A stretch of DNA of 6,483 nt, taken from contig WTJZ01000002.1 of the NCBI GenBank assembly GCA_011524615.1, forward strand, positions 1 to 6,483, written 5' to 3'. The DNA comes from Akkermansiaceae bacterium (GTDB lineage Bacteria; Verrucomicrobiota; Verrucomicrobiia; Verrucomicrobiales; Akkermansiaceae). The notes beneath the pieces were generated by a model. It did no database searches. It was not told the DNA's origin and worked only from the letters and a program-made list of their open reading frames with translations. How positions within the stretch are numbered: the stretch's first letter is position 1; each line of letters opens with the position of its first letter. Positions 1 through 6,028 of this stretch are shown piece by piece. Made by a program: the position numbers and the translations under genes.

Positions 1-618
1 CAATGGACTAACCTCCTCGAAGGCTCAGACATCAACGCGATCTGGCAAACAGCATCGAACCGTAATGGAAAACGAGGAAAAGAAATCGGCAAGCGCTGGT
101 CCCTTACGGATGGTGTTCTCGAACTCAAGCGTAGAGAAGGTAACGAAGGCCGTGGTGGCAGTATCGAAACCCTTAAACAGTACTTCGATTTCGAACTCCA
201 GTTTGAATTCAAGGTAGCCTACGACAGTAACAGCGGAATCAAATACAGACAACTCCACGCTACTGGGTTTGAGTACCAGATCACTGACGACTTCAACTAC
301 CGCGATAACGGGGTCTCACACCGTACTGCGGAGCTCTACGAGATCCAAGAGGAAGAGACTCCTCGTCTCGTGAAGAAGCATGACGAATGGAATACGGGTA
401 AAATCATCGCCAAAGGTAACCACCTAGAGCACTGGCTCAATGGACAGAAGGTGTTCGACCTCGAGATCGGATCAGAAGACTGGAAGAAGCGTTACGAGGA
501 CTCTAAGTACTTCCGCTCAGGCATCACTGACTTCGGTACACACACAGGATTCGTCTATCTCCAAGACCACGGTGATACAGGGATCACGTACCGTAAGATG
601 ATCATCAGAGAGCTCTAA
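1..618 (+). CDS. DUF1080 (3-keto-disaccharide hydrolase-like) protein, 5' end cut by window
   Basis: The reading frame is open from base 1 to a TAA stop at 616-618 and gives 205 residues with no start, so the N-terminus lies outside the window. The fragment begins with W-T-N-L-L-E-G and has W15 and W33 with a D-G turn (37-38), matching the usual opening of DUF1080 (Pfam PF06439). Further family-like elements are the F-D-F-E-L strand (62-66), N-S-G-I-K-Y-R (77-83), G-F-E-Y-Q-I-x-D (89-96), E-W-N (129-131), H-W-L-N-G (144-148) and the closing G-F-V-Y-L-Q-D-H-G (183-191). Nearly the whole jelly-roll domain is therefore present; probably only a signal peptide and a short leader are missing. Characterised family members cleave 3-keto-glycosides after oxidation of the sugar C3, and many are exported. 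The role and location here are inferred from the family. A terminator follows 29 bases after the stop, so this gene ends its transcription unit, separate from the isomerase-like gene downstream. Confidence 0.9.
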   Translation, partial: QWTNLLEGSDINAIWQTASNRNGKRGKEIGKRWSLTDGVLELKRREGNEGRGGSIETLKQYFDFELQFEFKVAYDSNSGIKYRQLHATGFEYQITDDFNYRDNGVSHRTAELYEIQEEETPRLVKKHDEWNTGKIIAKGNHLEHWLNGQKVFDLEIGSEDWKKRYEDSKYFRSGITDFGTHTGFVYLQDHGDTGITYRKMIIREL

Positions 619-647
619 GTTACACTCTCACTTATCATATAGCTCTC

Positions 648-680
648 ATGCCCCTTATTTTCTAGGGGCATTTTTTCTTT
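648..680 (+). terminator. Rho-independent terminator after the DUF1080 gene
   Basis: An 8-bp perfect stem (ATGCCCCT at 648-655 pairing with AGGGGCAT at 664-671) encloses an 8-base loop and runs directly into a T-rich tract (TTTTTTCTTT, 671-680). It lies 29 bases after the DUF1080 stop codon on the same strand. The GC-rich stem plus T-run is the classic intrinsic terminator form. Confidence 0.9.
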
Positions 681-726
681 ATGGTCAGACTATCATTTAC
701 AGTTCTAGTTCTTCGTAGATGTGAAA

Positions 727-748
727 AGTGTACCGTCACGACGACACT
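727..748. promoter_or_regulatory. Imperfect inverted repeat upstream of the isomerase-like gene
   Basis: AGTGT (727-731) pairs with ACACT (744-748), and inside it CGT (734-736) pairs with ACG (741-743) around a CACG loop. Only a two-base AC bulge interrupts the 8 pairs. The element sits 58 bases before the isomerase-like start in an otherwise featureless leader (681-806). It could be an operator or a small RNA hairpin; no T-run follows, so it is not a terminator. I could not identify convincing -35 and -10 boxes next to it. Its function is unproven and chance is possible. Confidence 0.25.
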
Positions 749-806
749 AGGCTCCGAGTAATCTAACCATACCCCATTTTTTCCTACATACTTTACTACT
801 AACATT

Positions 807-1682
807 ATGAAACTTACAGGATTTGCTGATGAAGCAGCACGCGATCTCACCACTCAGATCAAGGCCACCAAAGAACTCGGCTGGGAATATATCTCCGCAC
901 GCGGAGTCAATGGTCAAAACATTCATGAACTATCAGAGTCAGACTTCGACTCGGCAGTGGCAGAGCTAGAGGCCGCAGATATCAAGATCGCAGAGTTTGG
1001 CTCTCTCATCGGAAACTGGGCCAAGTCCATCACGACCGATTTCGACATCACCCTCGGAGAGATCGAACGCGCTATCCCAAGGATGAAGCGGCTCGGCGTC
1101 GAGATTGTGCGCGTCATGTCATATGCCCAAGAGCCGTGGGGGCAAGACCAATTCGTGGATGAGCGTCTACGTCGCCTCCGTGAGATCACATCTCGCTTCA
1201 CTGACGCGGGGCTCGTTACCGCACACGAGAACTGTATGAATTGGGGCGGATTCTCAGCAGACTACACCCTCCGCCTCGTCGACGAGGTTCCTGGGCTCAA
1301 GCTCATCTATGATACAGGTAACCCTGTCTTCCAGAAGGATCGCAGCAAACCAAGCCCAACAGGAGAATTCCCATGGCAAGACGCTCTCGAGTTCTATAAT
1401 CAAGTGAAGGAGCACATCGTCCACATCCACATCAAGGACTGTCACAACCCTCTCGCCGAAGGAGAAGAACCAGAATACGTGTATCCTGGCGAAGGGCAAG
1501 GATACGTCCGTGAGATCCTCTCCGATCTTAAGTCCTCACAATACGATGGATTCATCGCGATCGAACCACACGTGGCCACGGTCTTTCACGTCACTGACGG
1601 CCAAGAACCGGACTGGCAACAGTGCTACGACAGTTATGTCCAGTATGGCAAGCAACTAGAAGGTCTCATCAACAACCTCTAG
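807..1682 (+). CDS. Sugar phosphate isomerase/epimerase-like protein (xylose isomerase-like TIM barrel)
   Basis: This 291-residue protein has the usual length for the AP-endonuclease-2/xylose-isomerase-like TIM-barrel family (Pfam PF01261). Its start M-K-L-T-G-F-A-D-E-A matches the first strand, so the ATG at 807 is well placed even though no Shine-Dalgarno sequence precedes it. Likely metal ligands in order are E141 (A-H-E-N-C), D169 (Y-D-T-G-N, 168-172), H208 (H-I-H-I-K-D, 206-211) and E253 (A-I-E-P-H, 251-255). P-G-E-G (227-230) is a further family motif. There is no signal peptide, so it is probably cytoplasmic. Family members isomerise or epimerise sugars, inositols or keto-sugars with a divalent metal; the exact substrate cannot be read from the sequence. 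Its position beside a DUF1080 gene suggests keto-sugar or glycoside processing (inference). A terminator separates it from that gene, so it needs its own promoter in 681-806; I could not place one. It faces the sulfatase gene tail to tail. Confidence 0.9.
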   Translation: MKLTGFADEAARDLTTQIKATKELGWEYISARGVNGQNIHELSESDFDSAVAELEAADIKIAEFGSLIGNWAKSITTDFDITLGEIERAIPRMKRLGVEIVRVMSYAQEPWGQDQFVDERLRRLREITSRFTDAGLVTAHENCMNWGGFSADYTLRLVDEVPGLKLIYDTGNPVFQKDRSKPSPTGEFPWQDALEFYNQVKEHIVHIHIKDCHNPLAEGEEPEYVYPGEGQGYVREILSDLKSSQYDGFIAIEPHVATVFHVTDGQEPDWQQCYDSYVQYGKQLEGLINNL

Positions 1683-1705
1683 TCTGAGCTCTCCTTTCAC
1701 TTAGG

Positions 1706-1741
1706 AAAAACGCCTTGCTTCATCGAGCAAGGCGTTTTGTT
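1706..1741. terminator. Bidirectional intrinsic terminator between convergent genes
   Basis: A 13-bp perfect stem (1707-1719 pairing with 1726-1738, core CGCCTTGCT/AGCAAGGCG) has a six-base loop. On the + strand the stem ends in TTTT followed by GTTTATTTATT. On the - strand the A-run at 1706-1710 becomes a T-run. It lies 24 bases after the isomerase-like stop and 42 bases beyond the sulfatase stop, so it can end both transcripts. Confidence 0.93.
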
Positions 1742-1750
1742 TATTTATTA

Positions 1751-1786
1751 GTAAGCGCTCGCCCCATTTGAGCGAGCAACTCTTAC
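1751..1786. repeat. Secondary imperfect hairpin overlapping the sulfatase stop codon
   Basis: Two nested inverted repeats are visible: GTAAG (1751-1755) with CTTAC (1782-1786), and inside it GCTCGC (1757-1762) with GCGAGC (1772-1777). The outer arm includes the TAA stop of the sulfatase (1783-1785 on the - strand). No uninterrupted T-run follows on either strand, so alone it is a poor terminator. It may act as a 3'-end stabiliser of the sulfatase mRNA ahead of the strong terminator, or be incidental. Confidence 0.4.
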
Positions 1787-3648
1787 TTAGATTCTAGCGC
1801 GATAGTTTTCCAATCAAACCTTCTACCCGTATGCTTAGTAGGGCTTGGGTAGCTTACTAGGAATTGGTTTTCATCAATGAGGTTCACTATATAATGTGTC
1901 GCATCCTTTGGGAGTTCTACCGTAAATGTATCAGGTCCTGAACTCTCCATCTCGGCACGGAACCACTCCTCATACTGATCCCCAGCATTAGGAGTATAGA
2001 TGAGATGCGCGACCTCTACTTTTGCACCGTTCTCCTGATAAGTTACCGTAATGGTGCGATCTGATTCTGTGACCTCTAAGACCTTAGGAATCGAGCCCTT
2101 GTGAGGGAGTTCTCCTACATAGTTTGGGTTATAGCTTGGATAACTCGCCTTCATCTCTGTGAGCATCTCAGTCAGCTTACGTTCCAGCTCTGCTGCTTTC
2201 TCTGGCATGACTTCTGCCAAATTGTGTGCCTCTTCTATATCAGTACGGGCATGCTTCCCTTGAGGATCTGAGTAGAGTTGGAAGAGTTCGATCGCAGGAT
2301 CTTTACCATCCCCTAAGTGGTCATAATTTTTGATCAACTTAAATCCATCAGAAATGATGGTGCTCTCAAATGCGGAGCCATGAGGATAATGCCAGATCAT
2401 CTCCTGACGCGGCTTCCCGTCGGCAGTTCTCACGAGTGAAGGGTCGGTCGCATCTCCTAATAACAGTGGCGCTAGGTCACATCCATCTAGGGTCTTGCTC
2501 TCGGGTAAATCGGTTTTAGTCAGCGACATGATCGTCGGGTAGAAGTCCAACCCGTTCACGACCACATTAGATTCAACACCTGCCTTAATTCCTGGACCTG
2601 TAATGATTAATGGCACACGTGTCCCCCCTTCTTTAGCGGATGTTTTACCCTTATCTAGAGGCGTATTGTCCGTATATCCTACGACTCCTCCATTATCAGA
2701 GGTACAGATCACATAGGTATTCTCTGACAGCTTATGTCCTGGCCAGCGCGGGTCCTCTGTATTCTCGAGGTATTGGAACACTTGGTTCAGGTAATAATCC
2801 AGTGATTCTACCATCGCGCCATAATAAGGGTTCGTTTGACCCTCTGACTTCTTGCCAAACTTATCCTCAGGATTCACCCCCATCTTCTCCGCATATTTCA
2901 TCAACAGTGCTTCATTCCGAGTAATGATCGGACTATGAACGAGCCATGTACAGTAATAGAGGAAGAAGGGCTTATCCTTTTGCTCTTTGATGAAGTTAAT
3001 CGCGTTCTCATTGTTTTCGTGGTACGGGAACCCATTCTCGTCAAGACGGTAAGGATCATCTGCATCATTAGTCGCGAAACCCGTAAGTGCTCCCAATCCG
3101 CTGCCGGAATGAGCTCCTCTGGTTGCGATTGAATAATCAAACCCCACATCCTTTGGCTGAGGAAAGGCCTTATGGTGAATGGCAATATGCCATTTCCCCA
3201 TATGCCCTGTGGTATAGCCATTTGCCTTGAGCGCTTTTGCGAGGTTGTAGGTGCTTTCGGGCATCCTTCCACTATACCAAGGAGACATCATCATTGCAGA
3301 CGATCGTGCATAGGCAGGAGCGCCTCCTACCACGTGTGTTTTTTGCGCTCGTGCAGGGTGATTACCACTGATGATCGCACAGCGCGATGGGGAACAGGAT
3401 GGCGCAGGAGAATAGGCATTCCAAAACATTACTCCCTTCTTAGCCAGTGCATCAAGGTATGGGGTGTCATAAGGGGAGGGGTCATCAATATCGTAGCATT
3501 TGAGATCTTGCCAACCTAAATCATCGGCTAGTAGTAGAACAATATTGGGCTTTTCTGGACGCTCCGCCACGGCGAACATGAGCGAGAGTATCGATATAAT
3601 CAGGCAGCAGGGTGCCCCCGTGCGCTTACTTTTTACATTTGAGTACAT
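1783..3648 (-). CDS. Secreted formylglycine-dependent sulfatase (arylsulfatase A-like, S1 type)
   Basis: This 621-residue hydrolase of the alkaline-phosphatase-like superfamily removes sulfate from sulfated sugars or other esters. The N-terminus has basic residues (K6, K8, R9), a hydrophobic core (about 14-27) and an A-V-A site ending at 28, so it should be exported by the Sec route and act outside the cytoplasm. The catalytic domain begins K-P-N-I-V-L-L-L-A-D-D-L-G-W (33-46) with metal ligands D42 and D43. The signature C-S-P-S-R (85-89) places the formylglycine precursor at C85. Then follow G-K-W-H (151-154), H238 in V-H-S-P, T-S-D-N-G-G (316-321; D318 and N319) and K339 in K-E-G-G-T-R. Residues after about 520 look like a C-terminal beta-rich extension. 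C85 must be oxidised by a maturase that is not encoded here. The signature ends S-G (94-95) rather than the commoner T-G. The substrate cannot be assigned. No Shine-Dalgarno sequence precedes the ATG at 3648. Confidence 0.95.
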   Translation of the reverse strand: MYSNVKSKRTGAPCCLIISILSLMFAVAERPEKPNIVLLLADDLGWQDLKCYDIDDPSPYDTPYLDALAKKGVMFWNAYSPAPSCSPSRCAIISGNHPARAQKTHVVGGAPAYARSSAMMMSPWYSGRMPESTYNLAKALKANGYTTGHMGKWHIAIHHKAFPQPKDVGFDYSIATRGAHSGSGLGALTGFATNDADDPYRLDENGFPYHENNENAINFIKEQKDKPFFLYYCTWLVHSPIITRNEALLMKYAEKMGVNPEDKFGKKSEGQTNPYYGAMVESLDYYLNQVFQYLENTEDPRWPGHKLSENTYVICTSDNGGVVGYTDNTPLDKGKTSAKEGGTRVPLIITGPGIKAGVESNVVVNGLDFYPTIMSLTKTDLPESKTLDGCDLAPLLLGDATDPSLVRTADGKPRQEMIWHYPHGSAFESTIISDGFKLIKNYDHLGDGKDPAIELFQLYSDPQGKHARTDIEEAHNLAEVMPEKAAELERKLTEMLTEMKASYPSYNPNYVGELPHKGSIPKVLEVTESDRTITVTYQENGAKVEVAHLIYTPNAGDQYEEWFRAEMESSGPDTFTVELPKDATHYIVNLIDENQFLVSYPSPTKHTGRRFDWKTIALESK

Positions 3649-3868
3649 GATGATTTAGATCAGGTTAAAGCAGGGAAACATCCTTGACTCTCCCTTGCAC
3701 TGGATACGCGCGACAAACTTACAATTCACGACTAACACAATTACAATATACTAGAAAAAGACAAAATTTAGATCATAAAACACCCCAATAATACGATACT
3801 CTGACCTGCTCGGTGGTTAAACGTATCAAACGATCTCCCTTATTAGACCTGTATAGGCGTTCGGGTGC
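3649..3868. other. 220-base non-coding region upstream of the sulfatase
   Basis: No credible gene lies here. The part at about 3710-3790 is AT-rich and should contain the sulfatase promoter, but I could not pick convincing boxes on the - strand. A ten-base direct repeat, ATTTAGATCA, occurs at 3653-3662 and 3766-3775, near the sulfatase start and about 120 bases upstream. No intrinsic terminator is evident after the small membrane gene that ends at 3869, so read-through from the kinase operon into the sulfatase cannot be excluded. Confidence 0.5.
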
Positions 3869-4138
3869 TCAGAGGTACATGCTCACTATAGTATAGATCA
3901 GAGGCGTCCCCATCAATACAGCCAAGCAACCACTCACCATCCCTATAATATACCGATTATTATAGAGGCAAATAATGGAGACCATGGCTAAGAATAAGGC
4001 TATAAGCGGACCGATGATCAATGCTGCCCCATAGAAGAACAGGACCCACAACGCTCCCGCGCCATCAGCACCAATCATAGCAAGTATTATCACCATAGTA
4101 ATCAGGAAGCCATTTCCCATAAGCAATATCGCACGCAT
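3869..4138 (-). CDS. Small hydrophobic membrane protein, function unknown
   Basis: This 89-residue protein is not recognised as any family. It is hydrophobic almost throughout, with likely membrane segments at about 4-23, 29-57 (long enough for one or two passes) and 63-88, giving three or four passes. The only charged residues are R2, D25 and R62. The start is fixed because a TGA stop in the same frame lies directly before the ATG. The gene begins 36 bases after the histidine kinase stop on the same strand, so it is probably the third gene of the response regulator-kinase operon. Membrane proteins in this position can modulate the kinase or be an output target; that is inference only. No other long frame competes here, and the consistent hydrophobicity argues for a real gene. 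No clear ribosome binding site is present. Confidence 0.65.
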   Translation of the reverse strand: MRAILLMGNGFLITMVIILAMIGADGAGALWVLFFYGAALIIGPLIALFLAMVSIICLYNNRYIIGMVSGCLAVLMGTPLIYTIVSMYL

Positions 4139-4174
4139 TCAACACTATGCAAATGGCTTACTCACTGAATTGTC

Positions 4175-6028
4175 TTACAAGAGCACCGGAAGATAAATAC
4201 GGAACTCAGAACCGATTCCCTCTGTACTAGAGAGTTCGATTCGTCCCCTGTGCTTCTCAATGATTAACTTGGAGATCGCGAGGCCTAAGCCAGAACCAGT
4301 CTTATTCTTCATATTCCCCCTAGCAAAGCGATCAAAGACCTTAGCCTGTACCTCTGGTGACATCCCCTGACCATCATCTTGGATCTTGAGACATACCTCA
4401 TCACCTTTGACTCTAGTCGATACATGCAGATTGATTCCACTCTCATTATGGACGATGGCATTCATAGCAATATTGGTAACGACCTGTTCTACCCTCCCTA
4501 GGTCTACCTCACAGATTGCTGGACTGAGATCCATTCGGAGTGTCGCCTGATGATCGTCAAAGATCGACTGCATATCGGTGAGTACACTCATAACGAGGAT
4601 ATCTAGGGACTCCTCCTCTTTCTCTAATCGGATCTCCCCACTATCATAACGCGAGAGCTCCGTGAGTTCATCCACTAACCGCTTCATCCTCAGCGCAGAA
4701 CGCTCACATTGAGCAAACCCCTTCTGATACTCCCGCTCATCATATACATTAGAGAGCATCTGTTGAGTCGTACCTAATAAAACTGTTACCGGAGTGCGTA
4801 ACTCATGCGATGCATCCGCAGTAAACTGCTTTTGCTGGGCAAAGTTGGCCTCCAACTTATCAAAACACTCATTCAGGATCTCCATCACGCCCAGCATCTC
4901 AGCGGAGGACTTATCAGGAGTAATCCGCTGGGTCAGATCTCCCGTCGCTATCTCTCTTGCGGTCGAAGTAATCTCATCAATCGGACGGAATAGCCGTCCT
5001 GTAACGAGTACCCCAACACCAACTGCTACCGCTAGAATCAGCGCCCCACAACCAATAATCTTCCAGAGAAACTGAACCATTCCCTTCTCTAACTCCGCAA
5101 CAGGTACCCCTACAACAATCGTGGTCCTAGCTGGTCCTAACTTCTCTAGCAAGAAGTAGCCCCCTTGCCTCTTCTTACGATCATCCAGCACCGCCTTATC
5201 AGGAGCGTACCCTTCTACTACTTCTCCTAGGGATGAGGTCAGCTTACCATTCATATTCCAGCTCGCGATAAAGCCCCCCGAAGAAATGTGTGCGTGTCTC
5301 TTTTCCCACCCCGACTGATGAATAGAATCAGACTCACCAGGATCAACACCACCAGTAGGGGGTTGCTCTAATGACTTGGCTATATCAATTGCCTGTGGTA
5401 ATTGAGGTCTCGCCCCCCCTCTCTGTTGCAAGAGTTGCTCTCGACCTACTCTATTCATGGCTGGCGGTTGAGCCCCTCCATGACGGTTAGGAACGTTACT
5501 ACCTCCCATCATTGGTGGCCTCATAGGCCTCTCCTGAGACTCAAAGCCTGGACGTCCACGCTGCATCCCCGGTGGACGCATCCCTTGCGGGGGGCCATTG
5601 AACGAGCCTTCTCCTCTCCTCATTGGAGGTCTATTGGGTGGCCCACCAAATGAATTCCCTCCAGGCATTGGCATGCCCCCTCGTGGAGTATCTTGAAAGT
5701 TTCTGGCTCCCCCCATCATCCCTCGTTGTGGAAATGCTGCTGAGCGCCTCCCATCACTAGAGTCCTGCTCTAAGGTGACATCACGTGTCGGAATCTGATC
5801 CTCAGCCTGCATTGCAGACCTCATCTGTTGATCCACAAGCGGGATATAACTCGTCATCAGCGCGGACGCATTTGCCTCGATCTCAGCCACTCGTCGCTGA
5901 GCCTCAAAGCGGTAGATCACTACCAGTAATCCTGAGATAACCAGAGTCAGAATAATAGCGTACCAAAATTGAATACGCCAACGGATCGAAGTCCAACGCA
6001 GATATTCACTCAAACGTCTCATAGGCAT
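4175..6028 (-). CDS. Membrane sensor histidine kinase with Pro/Gly/Met/Arg-rich extracytoplasmic insert
   Basis: This 617-residue kinase is built in order as follows: a short basic N-terminus, membrane segment 1 (about 21-39), a large extracytoplasmic region (about 40-318), membrane segment 2 (about 320-343), HAMP linker (about 345-397), HisKA dimerisation domain and HATPase domain. The phosphoacceptor is H408 in A-S-H-E-L-R-T-P. The ATP-binding boxes are present: N-box with N519 and N523, D-D-G-Q-G-M (551-556), F-D-R-F-A-R (565-570) and G-S-G-L-G-L-A-I (578-585). The enzyme should therefore be active. The outer region has a low-complexity insert (about 93-211) and then a small folded-looking part (about 250-315) with strands like G-G-F-I-A-S-W and T-T-I-V-V-G-V-P-V. 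Its ATG overlaps the regulator stop by one base (TAATG), which indicates translational coupling; M3 is a possible alternative start. The partner is the adjacent regulator. The signal is unknown; the methionine-rich insert raises metal sensing as a hypothesis. Confidence 0.95.
   Translation of the reverse strand: MPMRRLSEYLRWTSIRWRIQFWYAIILTLVISGLLVVIYRFEAQRRVAEIEANASALMTSYIPLVDQQMRSAMQAEDQIPTRDVTLEQDSSDGRRSAAFPQRGMMGGARNFQDTPRGGMPMPGGNSFGGPPNRPPMRRGEGSFNGPPQGMRPPGMQRGRPGFESQERPMRPPMMGGSNVPNRHGGAQPPAMNRVGREQLLQQRGGARPQLPQAIDIAKSLEQPPTGGVDPGESDSIHQSGWEKRHAHISSGGFIASWNMNGKLTSSLGEVVEGYAPDKAVLDDRKKRQGGYFLLEKLGPARTTIVVGVPVAELEKGMVQFLWKIIGCGALILAVAVGVGVLVTGRLFRPIDEITSTAREIATGDLTQRITPDKSSAEMLGVMEILNECFDKLEANFAQQKQFTADASHELRTPVTVLLGTTQQMLSNVYDEREYQKGFAQCERSALRMKRLVDELTELSRYDSGEIRLEKEEESLDILVMSVLTDMQSIFDDHQATLRMDLSPAICEVDLGRVEQVVTNIAMNAIVHNESGINLHVSTRVKGDEVCLKIQDDGQGMSPEVQAKVFDRFARGNMKNKTGSGLGLAISKLIIEKHRGRIELSSTEGIGSEFRIYLPVLL
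5396..5752 (-). repeat. Coding low-complexity tract (Pro/Gly/Met/Arg-rich) within the kinase sensor region
   Basis: The DNA encodes about residues 93-211 of the histidine kinase. Pro, Gly, Arg and Met dominate, with short recurring words such as M-M-G-G (104-107 and 173-176), G-G-P-P-N-R-P-P-M-R-R (128-138), R-P-P-G-M (151-155) and R-P-M-R-P-P-M-M (167-174). I count eleven methionines between residues 100 and 192. Repeat copies use different synonymous codons (GGG-GGA versus GGA-GGT after the paired ATGs), so this is not a recent DNA duplication. It is probably disordered. Confidence 0.85.

Noticed and set aside
662..853. 63-codon open frame on the - strand across the first intergenic region
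   Set aside because: It overlaps both the terminator and the start of the isomerase-like gene, and its translation is an unstructured Ser/Arg/Val-rich mix with no recognisable motif.
2901..3272. 123-codon - strand frame inside the sulfatase gene
   Set aside because: It lies entirely within the well-supported sulfatase in another frame; the sulfatase frame carries all the catalytic motifs.
3172..3519. 115-codon + strand frame opposite the sulfatase
   Set aside because: It is an antisense shadow of the sulfatase N-terminal half, with no motif and a Cys/Arg/His-rich random-looking composition.
3776..3868. Possible terminator after the small membrane gene
   Set aside because: Only short pairings with long loops (for example GATAC/GTATC) could be found on the - strand, and no stem is followed by a T-run.
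5402..5653. 83-codon open frame on the + strand opposite the kinase insert
   Set aside because: It is antisense to a low-complexity coding tract whose composition keeps stops rare on the other strand; the product shows no domain.
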